The notes: a model not told the origin generated them from the letters alone. Shown: positions 32,676-41,602, numbered from the stretch's first letter. The stretch is DNA of 64,000 bases from an uncultured Lachnospiraceae bacterium (GCA_947629865.1 CANRFJ010000005.1:1-64000); one strand, 5' to 3'. A program made the numbers and translations.

Positions 32676-33722
32676 CTATCCAATCGAGGACATTATGTTA
32701 ATCAGCGGAAGCATGACGGCAATCAGAATGATGCCCACCAGAATCGAAGTGATAATGACGATAGTGGGCTCGATCCGTCCGACCTTCCGCTCAATATCCA
32801 TCTGTACGCCGTCGTCCATGCGTCGGGAGATCTCCTCCATCGCCGTGTCGGACGTACCGCTCTTGGCTCCCAGATCTAAGATCCGGCAGTAGGTGGCTTC
32901 CAGAATTCTCTGCTTTTTGAAGGATTCCGCCAGCGGCTCTCCGGCCTCCAGCATCTTCAGACACGCCTCATATCTCTTTCGCGTCTTCGGCACCGTATCC
33001 TGGAACAGCATTGCCGTGCGGAATGCCTCCTCCGTGTTCAGACCACTCATCATGCCCATGGCCATGGCCGACGCAAAGCGGGCCTCGCCCAGCTTCCTCG
33101 TGATGCCAAAATCCCCGAACAGTCTCCGGTACACCCGCATGACGCCGCCCCGAATGGCACTGCTGCAACTAATCACAGCCGCCAGCACCACTACGACGCC
33201 GAGCACGGCGCACAGAACCGGCATCGCATTGCCGAGAAGGTTTCCAAAGCGCAGCAACAACTGCGCCGTACCGCTCATGGTGCCGCCCAGCTGTTCATAG
33301 ACCTGATTGAAAATCGGCAGAACCCTCACCAGCAGAACCACGATGATAACCAGCATCAGTACCATGAGGATCACCGGATACAAGAGAGCGCTCCTCACCT
33401 GGTTGCTCAGCTGCATCTGACGGTCATAATAGGAGGACAGCGACTGGAAGGACTGCTCCAGCCGGCCGGACTGCTCGCCGGTCTCAATCATGTCTCCCAC
33501 ATATTTGGGAAAACGGCCGGCCGCCCGCAGCGCCTCGGAAAAAGGTTTCCCCTCGGACAGCATCTCCGCCATATCCGTCAGCATCTTTTTGTTTTTTTTG
33601 TTCTCCTCATCTTCTGCGAGCAGATAAAGACCGTCCTCCGTGCCGATACCGGCATGGAGGAGCAGGGCCATCTCCAGACAAAAGGAGGATACATATTCAC
33701 TGCTTAATGTCTTCTTACTCAT
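32676..33722 (-). CDS. GspF/PilC-type inner-membrane platform protein
   Basis: 348 residues with two GspF domains. The first contains PFSEALRAAGRFPKYVGDMIETGEQSGRLEQSF (about 60-92); the second contains GMMSGLNTEEAFRTA and LDLGAKSGTSDTAMEEI. Three transmembrane helices lie near 117-140, 165-190 and 320-345. It is the platform that couples the PilT/PilB ATPase to pilin assembly. The family is usually near 400 residues; this one is on the short side, missing the N-terminal cytoplasmic extension. Next to the transglutaminase gene (19-base gap). Confidence 0.85.
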   Translation of the reverse strand: MSKKTLSSEYVSSFCLEMALLLHAGIGTEDGLYLLAEDEENKKNKKMLTDMAEMLSEGKPFSEALRAAGRFPKYVGDMIETGEQSGRLEQSFQSLSSYYDRQMQLSNQVRSALLYPVILMVLMLVIIVVLLVRVLPIFNQVYEQLGGTMSGTAQLLLRFGNLLGNAMPVLCAVLGVVVVLAAVISCSSAIRGGVMRVYRRLFGDFGITRKLGEARFASAMAMGMMSGLNTEEAFRTAMLFQDTVPKTRKRYEACLKMLEAGEPLAESFKKQRILEATYCRILDLGAKSGTSDTAMEEISRRMDDGVQMDIERKVGRIEPTIVIITSILVGIILIAVMLPLINIMSSIG

Positions 33723-33741
33723 AATCTCGCTATTTCTCCCA

Positions 33742-34635
33742 TCAGTAACTGTACTTTGCCTTATAGTTTCTTCCGTTTCCGATATACTTCATGATGGATT
33801 TACTGGATTTGCCGGTAGAGGCAAAGGTAGGATCCATCAGTTTCCATTTCTTTCCATTAAAGTAAATGGCGCCGGTAATCCAGCCCTTCTTGTTGGAGTA
33901 CACATTTATCCATGCATGGTAGGCGTTGCCCGTGTAGCCGATAACCAGTTTGGTCGGAACCCCCTGGCTGCGGAGCATCGCCGTCATGGTAGCCGCATAG
34001 TCAAAGCATATGCCCTTTTTCTTCTTGTATACCTTATTAAGGTTCGGAAGATACCCTGTCTTCACCGTAGCCGCCAGCTTCTTGTTGTACTTGAAATTCT
34101 TAATAACCCACTTGTATACCTTCTTCACCTTCGCCAGATCCGTCTTGCTCTTTTTGGTGAGGGAAGCGGCCTTTTTCACACACTTGGTCGATTTCTTATA
34201 ATTTACATACTGATTCGGTCTCAGATACGGGGCGAACTGGCTGGACAACTGCACATCAATGGTCTCCGACATCACTGTGGCGTAACTGTTGCCGCTCACA
34301 TTGAGGAATACCGTCACCTTGTAGGAACCGTCTCCCTCCGTCAGCGGAAGTGCCTCGTATTTTTTATCCCTCAGCGTATAAGTATAGGTGTTGCCCCCCG
34401 GACACACAACCTGCGCCTTAATGGTCTTGTCGGTGGCCTCCTTATATTTTACCATGACATATCCGTCGCTGGTATTCGAGTAATCAATCACGCACTTATC
34501 GCTGTCCATGACCGACTCGCCGCTGGCTACCGGTTTATATATCACTGTCTTGGCCGATGCGCCCGTCTGTGGCAGAAGCCCCGCAAACACCGCAAATATC
34601 AGAACAATCCCAACAATTCTTTTTACACGTCTCAT
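33742..34635 (-). CDS. Secreted transglutaminase-like cysteine protease/transferase
   Basis: 297 residues. A signal peptide (about 1-28, GLLPQTGASA) is followed by a beta-rich region (30-135), a very Lys-rich segment (145-208) and a transglutaminase core with C210 (KKGICFDYAATMTAMLRSQGVPT), H240 (NAYHAWINV) and D268 (LMDPTF). All three catalytic positions are intact. It is probably exported. It precedes the GspF gene by 19 bases on the same strand and could be the first gene of the pilus-like operon, acting on surface proteins. Cross-linking versus hydrolysis cannot be decided. Confidence 0.8.
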   Translation of the reverse strand: MRRVKRIVGIVLIFAVFAGLLPQTGASAKTVIYKPVASGESVMDSDKCVIDYSNTSDGYVMVKYKEATDKTIKAQVVCPGGNTYTYTLRDKKYEALPLTEGDGSYKVTVFLNVSGNSYATVMSETIDVQLSSQFAPYLRPNQYVNYKKSTKCVKKAASLTKKSKTDLAKVKKVYKWVIKNFKYNKKLAATVKTGYLPNLNKVYKKKKGICFDYAATMTAMLRSQGVPTKLVIGYTGNAYHAWINVYSNKKGWITGAIYFNGKKWKLMDPTFASTGKSSKSIMKYIGNGRNYKAKYSY

Positions 34636-34802
34636 AACAGCTACTCTCCTTTCAAACCAGATATTGTAATTTTATCATCTTTTCCCATAAAAATAAAGTA
34701 CCTTTATCATAATTACACTAAAAATATATTATAAAATTTTGTCATTCAGCATTTTTTCACGGCTATTTTCTGATTCGTTATTGTTTTTTAATATAATTTT
34801 AA

Positions 34803-34831
34803 TTGACTAATTTTTTTATACATGCTACTAT
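34803..34831 (+). promoter_or_regulatory. Predicted promoter of the AbrB-like gene
   Basis: TTGACT (34803-34808) and TACTAT (34826-34831), 17-base spacer, about 42 bases before the start. Confidence 0.65.
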
Positions 34832-34873
34832 ACACTTATACATAATCCGATAAAAATGGAAGGGAGCACGAAG

Positions 34874-35131
34874 ATGACGAATACAGGTATTGCAAGGCAG
34901 TTGGATAAACTGGGGCGTATTACCCTTCCGATTGAACTCCGGAAGTCCCTGGGATTTGAAGAACGGGAGACTTTGGAGATTTGGGCTGAAGACGACAGGA
35001 TTATTCTTCGGAAAAAGTCGGAACCGGCAGATATCTTCACCGGCTCCACGAAGGATTTGATTGAATTTGAAGGAAAGATGGTTTCAAAGAAATCAATCCG
35101 TAAATTATCAAAGCTTGCTGGTTTAATTTAA
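34874..35131 (+). CDS. AbrB/SpoVT-family transition regulator
   Basis: 85 residues from MTNTGIARQLDKLGR; AAGGGAG sits about eight bases upstream, and the ATG six codons earlier lacks an SD. The N-terminal swapped-hairpin DNA-binding domain (GRITLPIELRKSLGFEERETLEIWAEDDRIILRK) is typical of AbrB-like regulators of stationary-phase genes. The short C-terminus ends KKSIRKLSKLAGLI, without the larger GAF-like extension of SpoVT. It has its own promoter and terminator. Targets are unknown. Confidence 0.85.
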   Translation: MTNTGIARQLDKLGRITLPIELRKSLGFEERETLEIWAEDDRIILRKKSEPADIFTGSTKDLIEFEGKMVSKKSIRKLSKLAGLI

Positions 35132-35150
35132 TCATATATCCCTTTAGTGT

Positions 35151-35185
35151 GGCAGGAGCTCCCCTAGACTCCTGCCTTTCCTTTT
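35151..35185 (+). terminator. Terminator of the AbrB-like gene
   Basis: GGCAGGAG (35151-35158) pairs with CTCCTGCC (35169-35176), followed by TTTCCTTTT. Confidence 0.8.
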
Positions 35186-35192
35186 GCCTTCC

Positions 35193-35221
35193 TTGAAAAC
35201 CTATAAAATATATGGTATTAT
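35193..35221 (+). promoter_or_regulatory. Predicted promoter of the rrf2-mnmA unit
   Basis: TTGAAA (35193-35198) and TATTAT (35216-35221), 17-base spacer, about 31 bases before the GTG start. Confidence 0.7.
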
Positions 35222-35252
35222 AGTGTTATTAAAATGAGAACGGAGGAATACA

Positions 35253-35684
35253 GTGAAGATTTCGACAAAGGGGCGCTATGCCCTGCGTATGCTGATTGAC
35301 CTGGCGGAGCATCGGGACGACGGATATATCGCACTGAAGGATATTGCCGCCCGACAGGGTATCTCCAAAAAATATCTGGAGCAGATCGTCCCTATCCTGA
35401 ACCGCACGGATTTTCTGAAGGCCAACCGCGGCTTTCAGGGCGGGTACCAGCTCGCCCGAACGCCTGACCGCTATACGGTCGGTGAGATTCTGAGGCTCAC
35501 GGAGGGAAGCCTGGCTCCCGTCGCCTGTCTGGAAAGTAATCCGGTTGAATGTGAGCGCAGCGCTATGTGCGCCACCCTCCCTGTCTGGCAGGGACTGTAC
35601 CAGACCATAACCGACTATCTGGATAACATCACCCTGCAGGATATTCTGGACAAAAAACCAGAGCAGGGCGCCGGCGCCGTGTGA
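35253..35684 (+). CDS. Rrf2/IscR-family transcriptional regulator
   Basis: 143 residues, GTG start with GGAGG six bases upstream. The N-terminal winged helix-turn-helix (MKISTKGRYALRMLIDLAEH) and ISKKYLEQIVPILNRTDFLKANRGFQGGYQLAR are family hallmarks. Three cysteines in CLESNPVECERSAMC (about 91-105) match the Fe-S ligand loop of IscR-type members, so it probably senses Fe-S status. It precedes mnmA by 31 bases. In related genomes iscS and iscU commonly lie between such a regulator and mnmA; here they are missing. Confidence 0.88.
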   Translation: MKISTKGRYALRMLIDLAEHRDDGYIALKDIAARQGISKKYLEQIVPILNRTDFLKANRGFQGGYQLARTPDRYTVGEILRLTEGSLAPVACLESNPVECERSAMCATLPVWQGLYQTITDYLDNITLQDILDKKPEQGAGAV

Positions 35685-35715
35685 GCGAACGACTATGGGA
35701 GACTGTGAGGAAGAT

Positions 35716-36822
35716 ATGGAGATTTCAGAAAAACAACAGGCGAAAAAGGCTGTAATCGCCATGAGCGGCGGGGTGGACTCCAGCGTAGCCGCTTATCTTA
35801 TGAAAAAACAGGGCTACGAGTGTATCGGCGCCACGATGAAACTTTTTTACAGGGAGGATCCGGAATGTGGCGGGGAACATTCCTGCTGCTCCGCATCGGA
35901 CGTAGAGGACGCCCGCAGCGTGGCACACTCGTTGGACATGCCCTTTTATGTGTTTAATTTTTCCGACCAGTTTGAAAAAAAGGTTATCCGGCGCTTTGCC
36001 GAGGCCTACGAAAACGGCCGGACGCCCAATCCCTGCATCGACTGCAACCGATACCTGAAGTTCGAGCGTCTCTTTGAGCGGGCGCGGGAACTGGATTACG
36101 ATTTTGTCGTCACCGGACACTATGCCCGAATCGAATACGACAGCGCCTCCGGACGCTATCTGCTGAAGAAAGCGGCAGATGAAAATAAGGATCAGAGCTA
36201 TGTGCTCTATTCCATGACGCAGGAGCAGCTCGCACACACCCGCTTCCCCTTAGGCGGCATGAGTAAGCCGGAGGTGCGGGCTCTCGCAAAGGCCCACGGC
36301 TTTGTCAATGCCAAAAAGCATGACAGCCAGGACATCTGCTTTGTCCCAGACGGAAGGTATGCGGATTTTATCGAGCGCTATACGGGGAAAACATTCCCGC
36401 CGGGCGATTTTATAGACCGCAGCGGAAAGAAGCTGGGAGAGCACCGGGGCGTTATCCGTTATACGGTCGGGCAGCGCCGCGGACTGGGGCTGGCGCTTCC
36501 GGAGCCGTTGTATGTCAGCCGCGTGAATCCGGAGGACAATACGGTGACGCTGGCTCCGGAGCCGGAATTGTACTCAAAAGCCCTGATTGCGACGGACATT
36601 AACCTCATCTCCGTCCCCTGCCTGAGGGAGCCTGTGAGATTAAAGGCCAAAGTGCGCTACCGCCAGCCGGAACAGACGGCGACGGTCACGCAGACGGACG
36701 AAAACACTCTGCGCGTGGACTTTGACGAACCCCAGCGGGCCATTACGCAGGGACAGGCCCTCGTCCTGTACGACGGCGATGTTGTGGTGGGCGGAGGCAC
36801 CATTGACGCCATACCCGAATAA
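35716..36822 (+). CDS. mnmA: tRNA-specific 2-thiouridylase MnmA
   Basis: 368 residues from MEISEKQQAKK, preceded by GAGGAAGAT; an ATG seven codons earlier has no SD. The PP-loop is AMSGGVDSSVAAYLMKKQGYECIG, the catalytic cysteines lie in NPCIDCNRYLKFERLF and HDSQDICFVPDG, and the central domain carries the GQRRGLGLA segment. It inserts sulfur at U34 of tRNA-Lys, Glu and Gln, using sulfur from a cysteine desulfurase not encoded here. Co-transcribed with the Rrf2 regulator. Confidence 0.95.
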   Translation: MEISEKQQAKKAVIAMSGGVDSSVAAYLMKKQGYECIGATMKLFYREDPECGGEHSCCSASDVEDARSVAHSLDMPFYVFNFSDQFEKKVIRRFAEAYENGRTPNPCIDCNRYLKFERLFERARELDYDFVVTGHYARIEYDSASGRYLLKKAADENKDQSYVLYSMTQEQLAHTRFPLGGMSKPEVRALAKAHGFVNAKKHDSQDICFVPDGRYADFIERYTGKTFPPGDFIDRSGKKLGEHRGVIRYTVGQRRGLGLALPEPLYVSRVNPEDNTVTLAPEPELYSKALIATDINLISVPCLREPVRLKAKVRYRQPEQTATVTQTDENTLRVDFDEPQRAITQGQALVLYDGDVVVGGGTIDAIPE

Positions 36823-36877
36823 TCCGGTCGGGCGGCGGTTCACTCCGCGCGCTCCAAAAAAGCCTCCCTGCGGTGTT

Positions 36878-37744
36878 TCACTCCGCGCTCTCTCCGGAGG
36901 ATTCGTCCAGCAGCGCGCGGTAAATATCCCGTTTGGACACGCCGCGGTCTTTTGCCGTCCGCTTCATCGCCTCTTTCTTATCAAGTCCCTGTCCAAGGTA
37001 CATCTCCATATGTTCTGCCAACGGCATCTCACGCCACTTTTTCTGTTCTTCTTCTTTTTTCTTTGCCTCGTCTTCTCCGGCAAGAATCAGGACAAACTCA
37101 CCCTTCGGCTCGTTTTCGCTGAAGTAGCGGAGCGCCTCTCCCAGCGAAAAATGCAGCACCTCCTCATGGCGTTTGGTCAGCTCGCGGCAGACAGCGAGAG
37201 GTCTTTCCTCTCCCACTGCCTCCTGCAAGATCTGCAGCGTCCGGCACAGCCTGTGCGGCGCCTCGTACAGAATCGTGGTGCCGGTGGATTCCGCCAGCCG
37301 GACAAGCGCCGCCTCCCTCTCCTTTTTATCCGTGGGCAGGAAGCCCTCAAAGGTAAACCGTCGGGCCTTCATTCCCGACAGCGCCAGGGCTGTCACCGCC
37401 GCCGACGGCCCCGGCAGGGAAGTCACGGGAACCCCCGCCTCATGGCAGGCCCGCACCAGATCCTCCCCCGGATCCGATATGGCCGGTGTGCCGGCGTCTG
37501 TCACGAGAGCGATATGCGCCCCCTCCTGCATTTTTCTCACGAGCGTCGGCGTCTTCTCCCTCTTGTTGTGCTCGTGGTAGCTGAAAAGAGGCGTCTTTAT
37601 CTCATAGTGGTTTAACAGCTTCGCCGTCTGTCTCGTGTCCTCGGCGGCGATTATGTCCGCCTCCCGCAGTGTCCGGAGCACCCTCAGGGTGATGTCCTCC
37701 AGATTGCCAATGGGCGTCGCGCACAGATACAACATTCCCTCCAT
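36878..37744 (-). CDS. rsmI: 16S rRNA C1402 2'-O-methyltransferase RsmI
   Basis: 288 residues. The N-terminal LYLCATPIGNLEDITLRVLRTLREADIIAAEDTRQT is diagnostic for RsmI, with LVTDAGTPAISDPGEDLVRAC and LPGPSAAVTALALSG following. It uses S-adenosylmethionine to methylate C1402 in the ribosomal P site. AAGGAGG lies seven bases before the ATG. It is the last gene of the decarboxylase-gmk-yaaR-holB-ricT-trmN cluster, matching the Bacillus order. Confidence 0.95.
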   Translation of the reverse strand: MEGMLYLCATPIGNLEDITLRVLRTLREADIIAAEDTRQTAKLLNHYEIKTPLFSYHEHNKREKTPTLVRKMQEGAHIALVTDAGTPAISDPGEDLVRACHEAGVPVTSLPGPSAAVTALALSGMKARRFTFEGFLPTDKKEREAALVRLAESTGTTILYEAPHRLCRTLQILQEAVGEERPLAVCRELTKRHEEVLHFSLGEALRYFSENEPKGEFVLILAGEDEAKKKEEEQKKWREMPLAEHMEMYLGQGLDKKEAMKRTAKDRGVSKRDIYRALLDESSGESAE

Positions 37745-37762
37745 GGCGCACCTCCTTTCCCG

Positions 37763-38554
37763 TCACATATCGTACAGCCGCATGACCTCCGGCGTATATA
37801 CGTTTTCGCGCTCATATATAATCAGCGGCTTCTCCACGGTGATTCCCGTATTGCCGCCTCTGGTGCCCTCGATCAGCACCATGGCCGGTTCTTTGTCCAC
37901 ATAGGGACAGACCAGCCTCATTCTCTTTGGCTCCAGCCTGTGCTCCCGCATAGAGCAGATTATCTCTGTCAGCCGGAAGGGGCGGTGTACCAGAAAAAAA
38001 TGTCCTCCGGGCCTCAGGAGTCCGGCGGCGGCCGCCACCACATCTTCCAGCGTACACGCCAGCTCATGGCGGGCCAGCGCCTTGTGCCCCGCCTCGTTGG
38101 TGAGGCCGCGCGACTGCGCCAGATACGGCGGATTGCTGGTGACAACATCAAAGGAAGCGGCTCCAAAAATTGAAGTGGCTTCCTTTATATCGCCGGTGAT
38201 TATATTCACTTTATCCTCCAGGGAATTGTATCGGACGCTTCGCCGCGCCATGTCCGCAATATCCGCCTGGATTTCCAGGCCGCAGAAGCGGGCCCCCTCG
38301 GTGCGTCCCGCCAGAAGAATGGGAATGACGCCATTGCCGCAGCCCAGATCGGCGCAGACCTGTCCTTTCCCCACCCTCGCAAAGGCGGAGAGGAGTACGG
38401 CGTCCATTCCAAAGCAGAACCAGTCGGGATTCTGAATCAGTTTCAGCCCCTCCCGCTGCAGATCGTCCAGCCGCTCTCCCTCGCGGAGCAGCGATTCCGT
38501 AGCCTGGCCGTCTTTCTTCCCTGCCGCTATTTCCTCCCTCGTCAAATCACTCAT
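37763..38554 (-). CDS. tRNA1(Val) A37 N6-methyltransferase-like protein
   Basis: 263 residues. An N-terminal segment RLDDLQREGLKLIQNPDWFCFGMDAVLLSAFA is typical of the TrmN6/YfiC/YabB group. The SAM motif is VCADLGCGNGVIPILLAGR and the adenine N6-methylase motif NPPY lies within VVTSNPPYLAQSRG. It should methylate an adenosine in tRNA. The start codon overlaps the end of ricT. Equivalent in position to Bacillus yabB. Confidence 0.9.
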   Translation of the reverse strand: MSDLTREEIAAGKKDGQATESLLREGERLDDLQREGLKLIQNPDWFCFGMDAVLLSAFARVGKGQVCADLGCGNGVIPILLAGRTEGARFCGLEIQADIADMARRSVRYNSLEDKVNIITGDIKEATSIFGAASFDVVTSNPPYLAQSRGLTNEAGHKALARHELACTLEDVVAAAAGLLRPGGHFFLVHRPFRLTEIICSMREHRLEPKRMRLVCPYVDKEPAMVLIEGTRGGNTGITVEKPLIIYERENVYTPEVMRLYDM

Positions 38555-39458
38555 TCAGCTTGGACTTTCCCTCCTGTTTTTCCATTTCTTCCAGTTCTTT
38601 TAATTCCTTTTCGTGCCTGGCCTGGATCCTCCCCTTGGGCCCTCCTGTGCGGAACTTCAACTCATCTACCTGATAATCCCGAACTTCTTTCTCGTCATTC
38701 TCAAGGTTTACCACTACCTTCACGCGCTGCTTCAGGACGCTGACGCTCTGCACCTCGCCGGTGAGTCCTTCCGGCGTCTTCACCCTGCTCCCCACATTGG
38801 GAAGGCGGCTGTTCAACTCCTCATAGGCCTCCTCCTCGTTCTTGAGGCAGCACATCAGACGGCCGCACACACCCGATATCTTGGTCGGGTTCAGGGACAG
38901 ATTCTGCTCCTTCGCCATCTTTATCGAGACCGGAGCAAAATCCGACAGATAACTGTGACAGCACAGCGCCCGTCCGCAGATTCCGATTCCTCCCCGTATC
39001 TTCGTCTCGTCCCGCACGCCAATCTGCCGCAGTTCGATACGGGTGCGGAACACACTTGCCAGGTCCTTCACTAACTCCCTGAAATCGATCCGCCCGTCCG
39101 CGGTAAAATAAAACAGAAGTTTATTGTTGTCAAACGTGTACTCCGCATCGATTAGTTTCATCTCCAGACCGTGCTTTGCAATCTTCTCCAGACAGATCTG
39201 AAAGGCCTCTTTCTCTTTCTCGCGGTTCTTTTTCTCGGCGGCGTCGTCCTTCTCCGTCGCCACCCGTATAATCCCCTTGAGCGGGGCCACAATCTTTTCC
39301 TCCGGCATCTCCTGGTTGGGAAGAACCACAAGACCGTACTCCACTCCCTTGGCCGTCTCAACTATAACATGCTGGCCCCTCTCCAACTGGTTTTTGCCCG
39401 GATCGAAATAATATACCTTCCCCGCCTGGCGAAAACGCACTCCTATAATAACTTTCAT
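38547..39458 (-). CDS. ricT: RicT/YaaT (PSP1-domain) regulator
   Basis: 303 residues from MKVIIGVRF; GGAGG is five bases upstream. The PSP1 domain spans about 60-150. A cysteine cluster GICGRALCCHSYL...GVCGRLMCC (about 160-208) can bind a 4Fe-4S cluster, as known for the Ric complex. In Bacillus, RicT with RicA and RicF adjusts RNase Y-dependent mRNA maturation, biofilm and sporulation. The gene lies two bases after holB. RicA and RicF genes are not in this window. Confidence 0.92.
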   Translation of the reverse strand: MKVIIGVRFRQAGKVYYFDPGKNQLERGQHVIVETAKGVEYGLVVLPNQEMPEEKIVAPLKGIIRVATEKDDAAEKKNREKEKEAFQICLEKIAKHGLEMKLIDAEYTFDNNKLLFYFTADGRIDFRELVKDLASVFRTRIELRQIGVRDETKIRGGIGICGRALCCHSYLSDFAPVSIKMAKEQNLSLNPTKISGVCGRLMCCLKNEEEAYEELNSRLPNVGSRVKTPEGLTGEVQSVSVLKQRVKVVVNLENDEKEVRDYQVDELKFRTGGPKGRIQARHEKELKELEEMEKQEGKSKLNE

Positions 39459-39460
39459 CG

Positions 39461-40471
39461 TTACCTCCAATAATTGCTGAATCTGTTGCCGTCTTTTATT
39501 GTCAAAAGCATCAGTTCCATCGTCACGTCAAAGCTCACATTCGCCTTCAGGCGCATCTTTGCCTTCTCAAAGGCCTGCAGAATGTCCTCTATTTTCTCAT
39601 AACTGCTCTCCGCCGCCTCTTTTGCGATATAGGTGGACTCCTCCTGGAACATCAGCTGGTTAATATTCTTGGTCGCCTTGAAAATCAGGACGTCCCGGTA
39701 CCACAGAGCCATCAGGTCAATGTAGTCCCGCACTTCCTCTTTCCTCGTACCCAGATCCCGAATCACCGCCATCATCTCCGTCACGTCCATTCGGGACACG
39801 TTCCGGAGCAGGGACAGCACCTTGTCCTTGCGCTCGATGAAGTCCTCGGATTTGGCGTACCTCATGGCCTTCCCCAGATTGCCCTGGGCGAAGGCTGCGC
39901 TGGCTCTCGCCAGATAGTCCGGCACCTGGCACTGGTTCTTCAGATACTCCTCCACCGTCGTGGTAGACAGCGGACGGAACTCCAGCGTAAGACACCGCGA
40001 CTGGATCGTGGGGAGCAGTTCGCTGATATTGCTCGTCAGAAGAATCACGATCCCGTATTCCGGCGGCTCCTCGATTGTCTTGAGCAGCGCATTCTGCGCC
40101 GCCTCCGTCATCTTCTCCGCCTCCGGCACAATGTAGATCTTATACGGACTGGAAAACGGTTTTATATCCATCGTGTCGCAGAGCTGCGAGCGGATATCCT
40201 CCACTCCCAGACTGGCCCGTTCCCTCGTCACCCAGATGACGTCCGGCTGATTGCCCGAATCAATCTGGCGGCAGGATACGCACTCCGCACACGGCCTGTC
40301 CCCACCGCCCTGGCACTGCAGGCCGGCCGCAAACGTCTTTGCCATCGTCTCCTTGCCAACCCCCACGTCGCCGAGGAAAATATATGCGTGAAACGGCTTC
40401 TCCTCTCGGATCACCGCCTGTAAATGCTCTTTTACCGGTTCATGTCCCACAATCTCTGAAAACGTAAACAT
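39461..40471 (-). CDS. holB: DNA polymerase III delta' subunit
   Basis: 336-residue clamp-loader AAA+ protein. Walker A variant FLGDVGVGKETMAKTFAAGLQC near residues 32-51, then a zinc-type cysteine set CQGGGDRPCAECVSC, Walker B region IYIVPEAEKMTEAAQNALLKTIEEPP and sensor 1 ILLTSNISELLPTIQSRC. It is part of the complex that loads the beta clamp. SD GGGAGG is eight bases before the ATG. Its place between yaaR and ricT is conserved in Firmicutes. Confidence 0.93.
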   Translation of the reverse strand: MFTFSEIVGHEPVKEHLQAVIREEKPFHAYIFLGDVGVGKETMAKTFAAGLQCQGGGDRPCAECVSCRQIDSGNQPDVIWVTRERASLGVEDIRSQLCDTMDIKPFSSPYKIYIVPEAEKMTEAAQNALLKTIEEPPEYGIVILLTSNISELLPTIQSRCLTLEFRPLSTTTVEEYLKNQCQVPDYLARASAAFAQGNLGKAMRYAKSEDFIERKDKVLSLLRNVSRMDVTEMMAVIRDLGTRKEEVRDYIDLMALWYRDVLIFKATKNINQLMFQEESTYIAKEAAESSYEKIEDILQAFEKAKMRLKANVSFDVTMELMLLTIKDGNRFSNYWR

Positions 40472-40486
40472 CTTCTGTACCTCCCG

Positions 40487-40927
40487 TCATGTGATAATGT
40501 CCAGCAGCAACCCCCGGATCTCGTCAACTTTATCCAGAATCGCAATGGCGTCCTTTTCCTCTTTGATGAGTTCTCCCGCCAGCTCATCCAGCGCGGCGTC
40601 CACCCTCTTGATCATTCCGTATACGCGGTGCCGTCCGCGCCTGTCGAGAAAATTCTCGCGGCTGAATTTGTGAGAGCGGTTGACGACCTCGTTCATAAAT
40701 TCCTTGATCAGGCGGCGGTAATGCTTCATGTCCCGCACGTCCATGCGCTTGCCCAGCTTCTTCCCCTGCATGGTAATTTCTTCCATCATCAGGGTGAGGC
40801 GCTCCTTCAGGCCCGCCTCCTCTATGGAACTCATCAGCGTAAATTTGAAATTCTCCCCCGTATCCTGTGTCTGGGACGTCTGGGTGGTCTGGTTGACCTG
40901 CTGTGCCTGTTCTACCCGAATATCCAT
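40487..40927 (-). CDS. YaaR-family protein (DUF327)
   Basis: 146 residues. A Gln/Thr-rich N-terminus (QVNQTTQTSQTQDTG) is followed by a helical domain with RMDVRDMKHYRRLIKEFMNEVVNRSHKFSRENFLDRRGRHRVY and a C-terminal LDKVDEIRGLLLDII, the DUF327/YaaR signature. Function unknown; the gene always travels with holB. GGAGGG precedes the ATG by five bases. Confidence 0.85.
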   Translation of the reverse strand: MDIRVEQAQQVNQTTQTSQTQDTGENFKFTLMSSIEEAGLKERLTLMMEEITMQGKKLGKRMDVRDMKHYRRLIKEFMNEVVNRSHKFSRENFLDRRGRHRVYGMIKRVDAALDELAGELIKEEKDAIAILDKVDEIRGLLLDIIT

Positions 40928-41011
40928 ACTTTTCCCTCCATTCCAGAATACTCCGCGCCAATGCTTCCTCCCACCTGCGCCTATTTATCATCATACCACT
41001 TTTTACAGGTT

Positions 41012-41602
41012 TTATCTACCTCTTTTTAGTATTCCCTCTATCTGGCAGACCGCCTCGGAGATACTCTCGTTCTGTATCCTGTCCGCCGAGCCGATTCCCG
41101 CCTCCCGTAATTTTTCGTCCGAGAAATCCTCCTCGTCCGCCAGAAAGCGTCGGCACACCTCCGCCGCGCAGGGATATTCCTGCTGCCGCTCCCTCTCCAG
41201 GGAGCGGTGGAGCCTGGTAAAATCCTCCGCCTCTATATATATCGGCGCCACATGCTCCGCTCCGTAAAAATTCCGGATTTTTCCATATCCCTCGAGCGTG
41301 GAAATCAGGCAGAAATCTCCCTTTGAAAAGTCAATCTGCCCGTCCGCGGCCGTAAAATAATACCAGGGCCCCTTCACCGTCTGATAGCGGCGGCGCTCCA
41401 CAATCCGCCCGCTCTTTTCCATCTCCTCCATCTCCGCTTCCGATACAAAGTGGTATTCCACGCCCTCTCTCTCTCCCGCCCGAATAGGACGGGTAGTGTA
41501 GGAAATGACCGCCTTCAGCTCCGGATTCCTCTCCCTTATCCTGCGGTACAGCGTATCCTTGCCCGAAGCGCTTTTTCCCATAAATACATATAATCTGCCC
41601 AC
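41012..41602 (-). CDS. Guanylate kinase-like P-loop protein
   Basis: About 196 residues from a GTG start (VGRLYVFMGKSASGKDT); GGAG lies six bases upstream, and the longer in-frame reading only translates a simple repeat. P-loop GKSASGKDT (9-17), then SYTTRPIRAGEREGVEYHFVSE, the GMP-binding segment of guanylate kinases, and CLISTLEGYGKIRNFYG. The terminal regions are divergent (ADEEDFSDEKLREAGI), so substrate specificity is uncertain. It occupies the cluster position held by thymidylate kinase (tmk) in Bacillus. Confidence 0.78.
   Translation of the reverse strand: MGRLYVFMGKSASGKDTLYRRIRERNPELKAVISYTTRPIRAGEREGVEYHFVSEAEMEEMEKSGRIVERRRYQTVKGPWYYFTAADGQIDFSKGDFCLISTLEGYGKIRNFYGAEHVAPIYIEAEDFTRLHRSLERERQQEYPCAAEVCRRFLADEEDFSDEKLREAGIGSADRIQNESISEAVCQIEGILKRGR

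Noticed and set aside
33640-34734. 364-codon plus-strand frame over the transglutaminase gene
   Set aside because: Antisense shadow; the minus-strand protein has signal peptide and intact Cys-His-Asp triad.
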